The notes under the pieces: model-generated
The model's input: only the letters and a program-made list of their open reading frames with translations
Database searches by the model: none
Told to the model about the DNA's origin: nothing
Translations under genes and position numbers: made by a program
Part shown: positions 26,909-34,978 of the stretch, one piece after another
Position numbering within the stretch: the first letter of the stretch is position 1
Layout of the letters: each line of letters opens with the position of its first letter
Assembly: GCF_000184945.1 (NCBI RefSeq)
Contig: NZ_GL586311.1
Span: 2,799,620 to 2,863,619, forward strand
Source: Segatella buccae ATCC 33574
GTDB lineage: Bacteria; Bacteroidota; Bacteroidia; Bacteroidales; Bacteroidaceae
DNA length: 64,000 bases
Direction: 5' to 3'

Positions 26909-28653
26909 ACCAGCTTCAGCTGCAACTCGTCGAGCTGCTTCTGGTCGATGGGGCCGGGGGCATCGAGCATCACATCGCGGCCGGAGTTGTTTTTCGGGAA
27001 GGCGATGCAGTCGCGGATGGAGTCGAGACCGGCCAAGATGCTCACGAAACGGTCGAGACCGAAGGCCAGGCCGGCATGGGGCGGTGCGCCATACTTAAAG
27101 GCGTTCATCAGGAAACCGAACTGGGCCTCGGCACGCTCCGGCGTGAAACCGAGCACCTCAAACATCTTCTCCTGCAAGCGGGTGTCGTGGATACGGAGCG
27201 AACCGCCGCCCACCTCGATGCCGTTGCACACAAAGTCGTAGGCCACGGCGCGCACCTGCTCGGGATGCTCGTCGAGCAACGGCAGGTCGTCGGGGTTGGG
27301 CATGGTGAACGGATGGTGCGTGGCCATGAGGCGCTGCTCCTCGTCGCTCCACTCGAAGAGGGGGAAGTCGACTATCCACAGACACTTGAACACATTCTTG
27401 TCACGCAACCCCAAGCGGTCGCCCATCTCCAAGCGGAGCGAGCAGAGCTGCACACGGGTCTTGTTGGCATTGTCGCCGGAGAGGATGAGCACGAGATCGC
27501 CGTCTTTGGCTCCCATGGTCTGTTTGATTTCGGCCAGCACCTCGGGCGAATAGAACTTGTCGATGGAGCTCTTCACCGTGCCGTCGGCCTGATACTTGAT
27601 GAACACCAGTCCCTTGGCACCCACCTGCGGACGCTTCACGAAGTCGGTGAGCTCGTTGAGCTGCTTGCGGCTGTAATCGGCACAACCGGGCACGCAGATG
27701 CCGCCGATGTAGGCTGCCTCGTCGAACACGGAGAACGCTCCCTTGCCGGCAAAAGCCTCCTTCAACTCGACAAACTCCATGCCGAAGCGCACGTCGGGTT
27801 TGTCAGAACCATAGCGGCGCATGGCATCGTGCCACTTCATGCGCTCCAACGGGGGCAATTCCACGCCGCGAATCTCCTTGAAGAGATGGCGGGCCATGTC
27901 TTCGAAGATGTTGAGCACGTCTTCCTGCTCCACAAACGACATTTCGCAGTCTATCTGTGTGAACTCGGGCTGGCGGTCGGCCCGCAGGTCTTCGTCGCGG
28001 AAACACTTGGCTATCTGGAAGTAACGGTCCACGCCGGCCACCATGAGGAGCTGCTTGAGGGTCTGCGGACTCTGCGGCAGGGCATAGAACTGGCCGGGAT
28101 TCATGCGCGAAGGCACCACGAAATCGCGGGCCCCTTCGGGCGTGCTGCCGATGAGGATGGGGGTCTCCACCTCCATGAACTGGCGCGAGTCGAGGAAGTT
28201 GCGTATGAGGATGGTCATGCGGTGGCGCAGCTCGAGATTCTTGCGCACGGCGGCGCGGCGAATGTCGAGGTAGCGGTATTTCATGCGGATGTCGTCTCCG
28301 CCGTCGGTATTGTCTTCGATGGTGAACGGGGGGGTGAGACTCGGCGAGAGCACCGTGAGCGCGGAGACGATTATCTCGATGTCGCCCGTGTCCATATTCG
28401 GGTTTTTGCTCTGCCGCTCGCTCACACGGCCCTTGACCTGAACGCAGTATTCGCGGCCCAACTTGTTGGCCTCTTCACAGAGTGCCCGGTTGTCGGCTTC
28501 GTTGAACACGAGCTGTGTGATGCCGTAACGGTCGCGCAGGTCGACGAACGTCATGCCGCCCATCTTGCGCGAACGCTGAACCCAGCCGGCCAAGGTCACT
28601 TCCGTGCCGGCGTCGGAGAGGCGCAGCTCTCCGCATGTCTTTGTTCTGTACAT
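26890..28653 (-). CDS. aspS: aspartyl-tRNA synthetase
   Basis: 587 residues, bacterial type. The N-terminal OB-fold anticodon-binding domain has [26 protein letters not shown]. The class II core carries [42 protein letters not shown], then [24 protein letters not shown] (motif 2), and [15 protein letters not shown] (motif 3). It charges tRNA-Asp with aspartate. The C-terminus ESPLS lies in a family P palindrome. A consensus promoter lies 30-60 nt upstream and a terminator 100 nt downstream, so it is probably transcribed alone. Confidence 0.97.
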   Translation of the reverse strand: MYRTKTCGELRLSDAGTEVTLAGWVQRSRKMGGMTFVDLRDRYGITQLVFNEADNRALCEEANKLGREYCVQVKGRVSERQSKNPNMDTGDIEIIVSALTVLSPSLTPPFTIEDNTDGGDDIRMKYRYLDIRRAAVRKNLELRHRMTILIRNFLDSRQFMEVETPILIGSTPEGARDFVVPSRMNPGQFYALPQSPQTLKQLLMVAGVDRYFQIAKCFRDEDLRADRQPEFTQIDCEMSFVEQEDVLNIFEDMARHLFKEIRGVELPPLERMKWHDAMRRYGSDKPDVRFGMEFVELKEAFAGKGAFSVFDEAAYIGGICVPGCADYSRKQLNELTDFVKRPQVGAKGLVFIKYQADGTVKSSIDKFYSPEVLAEIKQTMGAKDGDLVLILSGDNANKTRVQLCSLRLEMGDRLGLRDKNVFKCLWIVDFPLFEWSDEEQRLMATHHPFTMPNPDDLPLLDEHPEQVRAVAYDFVCNGIEVGGGSLRIHDTRLQEKMFEVLGFTPERAEAQFGFLMNAFKYGAPPHAGLAFGLDRFVSILAGLDSIRDCIAFPKNNSGRDVMLDAPGPIDQKQLDELQLKLVESPLS

Positions 28654-28681
28654 AATTATATAAGTGCTTAGTCTTTAGCTG

Positions 28682-28712
28682 CAAAAGTACAATAAATAGC
28701 TCGAAAGACAAA
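28682..28712 (-). promoter_or_regulatory. Bacteroidetes-type promoter for aspS
   Basis: On the minus strand TTTG (28709-28712), 19 nt, TACTTTTG (28682-28689). Initiation near 28675 leaves about 22 nt to the ATG. Confidence 0.75.
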
Positions 28713-28721
28713 ATAAATGGT

Positions 28722-28763
28722 CAAAAAAAGCGGGCGGACACCTTGCATCGGTGTCCGCCCGCT
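28722..28763 (-). terminator. intrinsic terminator after the pseudokinase gene
   Basis: A perfect 14-bp stem, AGCGGGCGGACACC with its complement and a 7-nt loop, followed on the minus strand by seven T. It lies 33 nt after the pseudokinase stop. Confidence 0.9.
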
Positions 28764-28795
28764 GTGTTGTCGGGGCGAGTGGTGGCGGCAAGCCG

Positions 28796-30037
28796 CTAAA
28801 GTTCGGCTTTCTTCCGGGCCACGTAGTCGGCGAATGTCTTGTCGAAAGCTGCCCGCTGCTCGCTGTCGAGACGGCCGAGCGTACCCACCAGTCCTTTGTA
28901 GTAACGCTTTATCCTGCCCTGCAACCGGGCCTTGGCCTGCTGCATCTCGGCTTCATCGGCCCCTTCGGCCTTGCGGTCGAGGCAGGGTTGGAACAGCTTG
29001 TCGAGGTCGCGGTAGAGGGCCGGCTTCAACTGTTCGAGGAATCCGAACTTGTTGGCGACGGCCACGGGGGCGGCATTTTCCGTCCGGGCAGAAGCCTCGG
29101 CAGAGGTTGTGGAGGGACCGGCGGGGGACTCGGAGGGAGATTGCGCACTGTCGGCCACGCTCGTCACGGATGCCGGATTGGCACTGTCGCTGTGACTGCC
29201 GCGGCCGGTGAAAAACACGAAAACTAGCAGGCCGATGACCACCGCGATGGCTGCGACGATGCCCACGATCTTTTTCGAACCGCCGTGGCTCCGGTCGCTG
29301 TAAAGGGCTTCCACCACGGAAGCGGCATCCATGTAGCGTTCGTTGCGCCCGAAGCTGCAACACTTGTCGGCCACGGGGGCATAGTCGGCAGGTAGGGCGA
29401 AGTCGCGCAGCAACATGCCGAGCGAATAGATGTCGGCCCGGGCATCCACGGTCATCGTGCCGTCTTTCACCTCGGGTGCCATGTACTTCAACACACCGAC
29501 GGGTTCTTTCAAGCTGTCGGCGGCAACAATCCGAAAGTCGCTGAGCTTGACGTGGTTGCCCTGCTTGGTGATATAGATGTTGGAGGGTTTCAGACCGAGG
29601 TGTACCACACCGCGGCCATGCACGTAGGAGAGTACATCGGCCAGCTCCTGCACCACGGCCAACTTCTCTTCGGTGGTGTGGGCCTCGCGCAGATAGTCGG
29701 CCAGCGAACGCCCATCGACGCATTCGAGTTCGATACACGGCCCGTAGCGGTCGTCGTCTACCAGTGCCTGATATTTCACCAGCCCCGCGTGGTCGAGCGC
29801 GTGGGCTGTCTTGTATTCCTTCTTCAACAGGGCGACGCACTGCGGTTTCTCCCTGTATTCGGGCTTCAGCCCCTTGAGCACCACCCACCGGTCGCCCTTG
29901 CGACACTTCACAAAACGGTGGATGCCGCGCGAAGTGAGCACGGTGTAGTCGCTGTATCGGGAAGCGGCGGCCTCTGCCGGCTGCGGCGGCTGCTGTATGT
30001 CGTTTTCCTTCTCCATTCTATGTGATACATTATCCAT
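28796..30037 (-). CDS. membrane-anchored Ser/Thr pseudokinase
   Basis: 413 residues. Residues 28-245 have a Hanks-type kinase fold: VVLK (Lys55), KKEY (Glu74), YMAPE (187-189) and DARADIYSLGMLL. The catalytic loop reads HLGLKPSN instead of HRDLKPxN, so the catalytic Asp is Gly148; the metal motif is DFR instead of DFG, and no glycine-rich loop is visible. I checked the loop codons by hand (CAC CTC GGT CTG AAA). A single membrane helix (256-276) follows, then about 135 extracytoplasmic residues: a Ser/Ala-rich linker and a helical end (LDKLFQPCLDRKAEGADEAEMQQAKARLQ). This suggests a scaffold or ATP-sensing protein rather than an active kinase. The start could also be the ATG at residue 8. Confidence 0.9.
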   Translation of the reverse strand: MDNVSHRMEKENDIQQPPQPAEAAASRYSDYTVLTSRGIHRFVKCRKGDRWVVLKGLKPEYREKPQCVALLKKEYKTAHALDHAGLVKYQALVDDDRYGPCIELECVDGRSLADYLREAHTTEEKLAVVQELADVLSYVHGRGVVHLGLKPSNIYITKQGNHVKLSDFRIVAADSLKEPVGVLKYMAPEVKDGTMTVDARADIYSLGMLLRDFALPADYAPVADKCCSFGRNERYMDAASVVEALYSDRSHGGSKKIVGIVAAIAVVIGLLVFVFFTGRGSHSDSANPASVTSVADSAQSPSESPAGPSTTSAEASARTENAAPVAVANKFGFLEQLKPALYRDLDKLFQPCLDRKAEGADEAEMQQAKARLQGRIKRYYKGLVGTLGRLDSEQRAAFDKTFADYVARKKAEL

Positions 30038-30164
30038 TTATACATGGCGACAGCTTGCAGGCATGTCTGCCGCCAAGCTATCCGGCTACAAACATACGAA
30101 AAATATTCGACAATCGCACGTTCTCGCCCGTTTTTATCATCTGAATGGGGTAAAAACGGGGTTG

Positions 30165-30320
30165 TCACGTGAAATACAGCCAGTAGACGGCGGCGAGAAC
30201 GGCCAGCACGATGAGGGCCACAAGGGTCTTGAAGAGACAGGTGGTGACTTTCTTGATGATGAAAAAGCCCACAATCAGAGCGACGAGGGCAAAGGTGTAA
30301 TAGGCGAAATTGGATGTCAT
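30165..30320 (-). CDS. small membrane protein, two hydrophobic helices, unknown function
   Basis: 51 residues from the ATG at 30318-30320: two membrane helices (ALVALIVGFFII and TLVALIVLAVLAAVYWLYF) joined by KKVTTCLFK. A longer open frame to 30428 exists, but its extra residues look like translated GC-rich spacer. It lies between the RluA-type gene and the pseudokinase on the same strand, about 65 nt from the former, so it may belong to that transcript. I do not recognise a family. Confidence 0.65.
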   Translation of the reverse strand: MTSNFAYYTFALVALIVGFFIIKKVTTCLFKTLVALIVLAVLAAVYWLYFT

Positions 30321-30384
30321 GGAAGTGATATGAATGGATGTCGAGGGGCATTGGCGGGTGCAACCGCCCCACCCCCGCCCCGCC

Positions 30385-31269
30385 CTATTTGAAGAGCGAG
30401 AGGAAGGCAGAGGGCACGGGCGTGTCAAACTCCATGCGCTCGTGGGTCACGGGATGGTAGAAACAGAGCACGTAGGCGTGGAGACAGAGGCGGTGGAGCG
30501 GGTCGTCGCCATTGCCATATTTGATGTCGCCGCACACGGGGTGGCCCATGTCGGCCGAGTGGACGCGTATCTGATTCTTGCGGCCCGTCTCGAGCCGGTA
30601 TTCCACCAGACTGTGGTCGGTGGTGCGGCGGAGCACATGAAAGTGGGTGACGGCATACTTCCCGCCGTTGTCCACGGGCGACGAATAGGTGACGTAGGCC
30701 TTGTTGTCTTTCAGCCAGTTGGCGATGGTGCCTTCGTCGTCGTACACCTCGCCCGAGACGACTGCCACATAGCGGCGGTCGTAGACCACATGATGCCAGT
30801 CGTGTTCGAGCATCTGCTCTATCTCCTTGCTCTTGGCGTAGATCATCAGGCCGCTGGTGTCGCGGTCGAGGCGGTGAACCACATGGGCCGTACACTTTTG
30901 GCGCGTCTTCTTGAAGTAGTCGTCAAGCACTTTTTTCACGTTGAGCGACGAGTGGCCGGCAGCCATCGAGAGGATGCCCACGGCCTTTTCCAACACCACA
31001 ATGTGGCGGTCTTCATAGACCAGTCGCACATAGCGGCTTCGGAACGTGTCGTTGCGCTTGTTCCTGCTCACGCTGATTTTCATGCCCGGTTCGAGCGGAT
31101 AGTCGAAGCGGGTGGTCTGCTTGCCGTTCACCTTGATGCCGCGCCCCTTGAGCGTAGCCTTGATTTTAGACCGGCTCTCGCCTTTGACGTTGGCGAGCAA
31201 CCACTCCAGCAGCGGTGCCTTTTCGTCCACACGGTAGTGGTCGTAGTCGTTTGGGGAAGGTCTGTACAT
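30385..31269 (-). CDS. RluA-family RNA pseudouridine synthase
   Basis: 294 residues. An N-terminal S4-like RNA-binding part (LLEWLLANVKGESRSKIKATLKGRGIKVNGKQTTRFDYPLEPG) precedes the synthase domain, which has VLEKAVGILSMAAG, the catalytic HRLDRDTSGLMIYAKS with Asp near residue 138, and LETGRKNQIRVHSADMGHPVCGDIKYG. It isomerises uridine to pseudouridine in rRNA or tRNA; the target site cannot be predicted. The gap upstream carries a family T repeat. Confidence 0.95.
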   Translation of the reverse strand: MYRPSPNDYDHYRVDEKAPLLEWLLANVKGESRSKIKATLKGRGIKVNGKQTTRFDYPLEPGMKISVSRNKRNDTFRSRYVRLVYEDRHIVVLEKAVGILSMAAGHSSLNVKKVLDDYFKKTRQKCTAHVVHRLDRDTSGLMIYAKSKEIEQMLEHDWHHVVYDRRYVAVVSGEVYDDEGTIANWLKDNKAYVTYSSPVDNGGKYAVTHFHVLRRTTDHSLVEYRLETGRKNQIRVHSADMGHPVCGDIKYGNGDDPLHRLCLHAYVLCFYHPVTHERMEFDTPVPSAFLSLFK

Positions 31270-31270
31270 G

Positions 31271-31507
31271 TTTTTTAGGAGTTAAAGGGAGTTAAGGAGT
31301 TAAAGGGAGTTAAGACAACAGCTTTATTGCCAAGTCCATACGAGAAGATGGAAGTTAATGGGAGATTCTTTGGGGAGTTAAGGAGTGAAAGGGAGTTAAG
31401 ACAACAGTTTTATAGTTTATGTCTTCCCGCATGTCATCGGCAATAAAGCTATTGTCTTAACTCCCTTTCACTCCTTAACTCCCTTTAACTCCCAAAATAA
31501 CTCCTCT
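31271..31507. repeat. GTTAAGGGAG array (family T), full copy with inverted arms
   Basis: The left arm holds GGAGTTAAAGGGAGTTAA repeats followed by GACAACAGCTTTATTGCC; the right arm holds GGCAATAAAGCTATTGTC followed by TTAACTCCCTTT repeats, so the two arms are complementary over about 60 nt. The centre (31335-31440) has a second internal set. No ORF. Confidence 0.85.
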
Positions 31508-31513
31508 CCCCCA

Positions 31514-33652
31514 TCATACTATCTTGAAACGGATGCGGAAGGTCATCGTGTCTTGATCCCAGTTGGTGCCGAGCAGCTCGAAGCGGCCTATCTGACCGGT
31601 GGAGCGCACGTGCTTGCCAATGCAGGGGCACACATCGTAGTCGCCGATGCGCACCAACCGGAGCTTTTCGCCGGCCGTGTCGGGCAGGCGGTCGAGCGTC
31701 ACCCCTTCGGGAATATGGTCACGATCCACCATCTCGTAGGTCACGGGGAGATCTTCAGCGATGAGCCGGTTCATCTCGTCGGCGATGGCTTTCTCCTCCT
31801 TGCGGGTGGGCTTGTGGTCGAGCACATAGCTGATTTTGCTCTTCTTGCGCTCGATGTGAGCATTGCGCGAACGCTCGCAACCGAACATGCGCATCATCAG
31901 CCGGTTGAGCAGATGCTCGGCCGTGTGGGCGGGAGGGAACTCATCCTTGTTGTGCCCGTTGAGAATCAAGTCTTCGTTCATGTCTTTATCGGATATTATA
32001 ATTTTATAGATGACACCTCCGTGGGCCGGCACATCCACCTCCACAGCCCCTTCGCGCTTGAAGACGAGCCGGCGGTGATGACGGGTGAGCAGTTCTTCGG
32101 CCTCCCATTCGCCCTCTGACAATTCCATGAAGTCGAAGGCGTGGGCGGGAATCCGCACGGCGCAGGAGGACATGCTGTCGCCGAAGTTGACCGCCACAAA
32201 GAGCAGTTCGTTGCCGGCCTTGCGCAAGAAGGCAAAGCGGTTGTCGGCCAACGAGGGGTTGACATACATCAGGTCGAAGGTTTTTCCCTCGCGGGCGGCG
32301 CGCTCCTCACCGGCCATACGCATCACGGCGGTGTAGGCGGCGTTCAGTTCCCGCTCGTCGCGAGAGAGCTGCCGGGAGTCGTAAAAGCCGTGGTTGAGCG
32401 TGTCGAGACTCCAATAGTCGAAGATGGTGGTGCGCCCGTCGCGCCCGCTGAAGCCCTCGCTGTCCATACCCCGCTCGCCAAACTCCTGTCCGGCATAGAG
32501 CATGTAGGGATTGGTTTGCAGCAAGCAGCTCACGATGTGGGCCGGCAATCCCTTGCGGGCATCGCCGGCGAAGAAATCTGAGGCGATGCGCTGCTCGTCG
32601 TGGTTTTCGAGGAAATAGAGCATGTGGTCGCGTATGTCGTCGGTCGACTGCCACTGGGCGGTGATGTCGGTCGTGGGCCGGCGACCACAGATGATGTCGC
32701 GCAGGCAGTCGTACATGCCCACCTTGTCGTAGAGATAGTCGAAGCCCGAGGCGATGTAGGCCCGGTATTGCGTGGGGTCGTAGACCTCGCCGATGAAGAC
32801 AAGTCCGGGATGGGCGGCCTTCAGACGGGCCGTGACATAAGTCCAGAAAGCCGTGGGCACCATCTCGGCCATGTCGCAACGGAAGCCGTCGACACCCTTT
32901 GCGGCCCAGAAAAGCAGTATGTCGGCCATCTTCAGCCACGTGTCGGGCACGGGGTCGAAATGTTCCGAGCGGCCTCCGGCGTCGCAATAGTCAACGCCGT
33001 AGTTGAGTTTCACGGTCTCATACCAGTCGTTCTGTCCCGGATGGTTGTCGAAGAGGTCGTTGCCCGTGGCCTTGGCGGGCACCTCGGTATAGGGTTCGGC
33101 ATCGTCGCCGGAACCGGAATTGATGCCGTCGAGGCACAACGGCCGCCCCCAACAGTAGTAGAAGTTGTTGCGCGGAGAGAAGTGCATGTTTTGGTCGTCG
33201 TCCTCTCCGAGGTCGCGCACGCCCTGCGGCCGGCACACCGAGCGGTATTCGCGGGCCACGTGGTTGGGCACAAAGTCGAGAATCACTTTCATGTCGGCCT
33301 TGTGTACGCGGTCGACGAGGGCCTCCCACTCTTCCATGCGCCGGGGCACATCGGTGGCCAAGTCGGGGTCCACATCATAATAGTCTGTTATGGCATAGGG
33401 TGAACCGGCCCGGCCTTTCACCACCCGGGCGTGCTGCCGGGGGATGCCGCAGGCCGAATAGTCAGTCTGTGAGGCGTGGCGGATGATGCCCGTAAACCAC
33501 ACGTGGGTCACTCCCTGCCGGCGGATGCGCTTGAGGGTGGCGGCATCAAAGTTGTTCATCTTCCCACTGCCGTTCTCGGCCATCGTGCCCCACGCCTTGC
33601 GGGTGGTGTTGCGATTGCCGAACAGGCGGGTGAGTATCTGATAAATAATCAT
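31514..33652 (-). CDS. GH13 alpha-amylase family protein fused to an AlaX-like tRNA-editing domain
   Basis: 712 residues in one frame. Residues 1 to about 553 are a GH13 (beta/alpha)8 glycosidase with DFVPNH (126-131), GFRCDMAE with the nucleophile Asp260, IGEVY with the acid/base Glu289, and ENHDEQR (349-355); it has no signal peptide, so it probably acts on glycogen or maltodextrins in the cytoplasm. From the Met at 31981 (residue 557 on) the protein is a threonyl/alanyl-tRNA synthetase second-additional-domain homolog: HTAEHLLNRLM has the HxxxH zinc site and CPCIGKHVRSTGQIG the CxxxH half. Such proteins deacylate mischarged Ser-tRNA-Ala. The functions are unrelated; a one-base change in an AAAA tract at the junction would restore two separate genes, so the fusion may be recent or a sequencing error. 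Confidence 0.88.
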   Translation of the reverse strand: MIIYQILTRLFGNRNTTRKAWGTMAENGSGKMNNFDAATLKRIRRQGVTHVWFTGIIRHASQTDYSACGIPRQHARVVKGRAGSPYAITDYYDVDPDLATDVPRRMEEWEALVDRVHKADMKVILDFVPNHVAREYRSVCRPQGVRDLGEDDDQNMHFSPRNNFYYCWGRPLCLDGINSGSGDDAEPYTEVPAKATGNDLFDNHPGQNDWYETVKLNYGVDYCDAGGRSEHFDPVPDTWLKMADILLFWAAKGVDGFRCDMAEMVPTAFWTYVTARLKAAHPGLVFIGEVYDPTQYRAYIASGFDYLYDKVGMYDCLRDIICGRRPTTDITAQWQSTDDIRDHMLYFLENHDEQRIASDFFAGDARKGLPAHIVSCLLQTNPYMLYAGQEFGERGMDSEGFSGRDGRTTIFDYWSLDTLNHGFYDSRQLSRDERELNAAYTAVMRMAGEERAAREGKTFDLMYVNPSLADNRFAFLRKAGNELLFVAVNFGDSMSSCAVRIPAHAFDFMELSEGEWEAEELLTRHHRRLVFKREGAVEVDVPAHGGVIYKIIISDKDMNEDLILNGHNKDEFPPAHTAEHLLNRLMMRMFGCERSRNAHIERKKSKISYVLDHKPTRKEEKAIADEMNRLIAEDLPVTYEMVDRDHIPEGVTLDRLPDTAGEKLRLVRIGDYDVCPCIGKHVRSTGQIGRFELLGTNWDQDTMTFRIRFKIV

Positions 33653-33664
33653 GAGTTAAGTCGA

Positions 33665-33836
33665 GTTTAGTTGACGGGTGAACGGTCGGTCGAGTTGACG
33701 AGTGAACAAGTAGACAAGTAGACAAGTAAACAAGTTATCAGTTGCGGAAAGCAGACAAATAGACAAGTCGACGAGCCGCCCCTCCCTTTCAGAGCAAGCA
33801 ACTCGTCTACTTGTCCACTCGTCAACTCGTCAACTT
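33665..33836. repeat. GACAAGTAG/GACGAGT array with inverted arms
   Basis: The left arm has GAGTTGACGAGTGAACAAG and three GTAGACAAGTA-like units; the right arm from 33797 has CTCGTCTACTTGTCCACTCGTCAACTCGTC, largely complementary. Same plan as the arrays in the gaps on either side but with a different core word. It ends at the fabD stop. Confidence 0.75.
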
Positions 33837-34719
33837 AGATTCCCTTCACCGCTACATTCTTGTCGATGCGGCCAATCATGCCTTGCAGGGCTTTGCCCGG
33901 TCCGCACTCGGTGAAATCGTCGGCACCGTCGGCTATCATGGCCTGCACACTGGCTGTCCAGCGCACGGGGCTGGTGAGCTGCGCGGTGAGATTGGCCTTG
34001 ATTTCGGCTGCATCGGTGTGGGCCTTGGCATCCACATTCTGATAGACGGGGCAGCTCGGAGCGGCAAACTCGGTCTGCTCGATAGCGGCTTGCAGCTCGT
34101 CCTTGGCCGGCTGCATGAGCGGAGAGTGGAACGCACCGCCCACCTTCAGCGGCAGCGCACGCTTGGCACCGGCCTCTTTCAATTTTTCGCAAGCGGCATT
34201 GACGGCCTCCACGTTGCCCGAGATGACGAGCTGACCGGGGCAGTTGTAGTTGGCTGCCACCACGATTTGGCCGTTGGCAGACACCTCACTGCACACTTCC
34301 TCCACCTTCTCGTCGCTCAGGCCGATAATGGCAGCCATCGTTCCGGGGTTGGCCTCACAGGCCTTCTGCATGGCGTTGGCACGGGCGGCCACCAGCTTCA
34401 ATCCGTCTTCAAAGCTCAGTGCGCCGGCGGCCACGAGGGCGGAGAACTCGCCCAGCGAGTGGCCGGCCACCATAGCGGGCTTGAAGTCATCGCCCAGACA
34501 GAGTGCGGAGATCACACTGTGGAGGAACACGGCAGGCTGCGTGACATTGGTCTGCTTGAGCTGCTCGTCGGTACCGGCAAACATGATGTCGGTGATCTTG
34601 AAACCGAGTATCTCGTCGGCCTTGTCAAACAGTTCCTTCGCCAATGCGTTGTTTTCGTAGAGGTCCTTACCCATGCCCACGAACTGCGATCCCTGTCCCG
34701 GGAATACAAATGCTTTCAT
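33835..34719 (-). CDS. fabD: malonyl-CoA:ACP transacylase
   Basis: 294 residues. MKAFVFPGQGSQFVGMGKDLY is the family start, with the oxyanion-hole Gln in GQGSQ. GHSLGEFSALVAAGAL carries the catalytic Ser in GHSLG near residue 90, and VGGAFHSPLM carries the catalytic His near residue 197. It moves malonyl groups from CoA to acyl carrier protein for fatty acid synthesis. It has its own promoter; the stop is at the edge of an inverted array. Confidence 0.97.
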   Translation of the reverse strand: MKAFVFPGQGSQFVGMGKDLYENNALAKELFDKADEILGFKITDIMFAGTDEQLKQTNVTQPAVFLHSVISALCLGDDFKPAMVAGHSLGEFSALVAAGALSFEDGLKLVAARANAMQKACEANPGTMAAIIGLSDEKVEEVCSEVSANGQIVVAANYNCPGQLVISGNVEAVNAACEKLKEAGAKRALPLKVGGAFHSPLMQPAKDELQAAIEQTEFAAPSCPVYQNVDAKAHTDAAEIKANLTAQLTSPVRWTASVQAMIADGADDFTECGPGKALQGMIGRIDKNVAVKGI

Positions 34720-34759
34720 TGCTTTATCCTATTTTTTGATTGTTAATACTTTCAGCGCA

Positions 34760-34791
34760 CAAAGGTAAGAAAAAAGACCGTAATAATCAAA
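34760..34791 (-). promoter_or_regulatory. Bacteroidetes-type promoter for fabD
   Basis: On the minus strand TTTG (34788-34791), 20 nt, TACCTTTG (34760-34767). Initiation near 34753 leaves about 33 nt to the fabD ATG. Confidence 0.75.
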
Positions 34792-34806
34792 AGATTAGGA
34801 AGAAAA

Positions 34807-34978
34807 GGTGATGGGTGTTAGGTGATAGGTGTTAGGTGGTGGGTGTTAATGAAATCCTTAGAGGGGGACTGTGGAGAACTTCAGCTGCGGTAGGAACAAC
34901 CGTCTTTACCTCGCAGGATTTCATTAACACCCATCACCCACCACCCATCACCTAACACCTATCACCTATCACCTAACT
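34807..34978. repeat. GGTGTTAGGTGATA array with inverted arms
   Basis: The left arm (34807-34857) repeats GGTGTTAGGTGATAGG-like units and ends GTTAATGAAATCC; the right arm (34915-34978) begins GGATTTCATTAACACC and repeats CACCTATCACC units. The arms are complementary over about 50 nt with a 55-nt centre. The last codons and stop of the DASS gene lie within the right arm. Confidence 0.85.
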
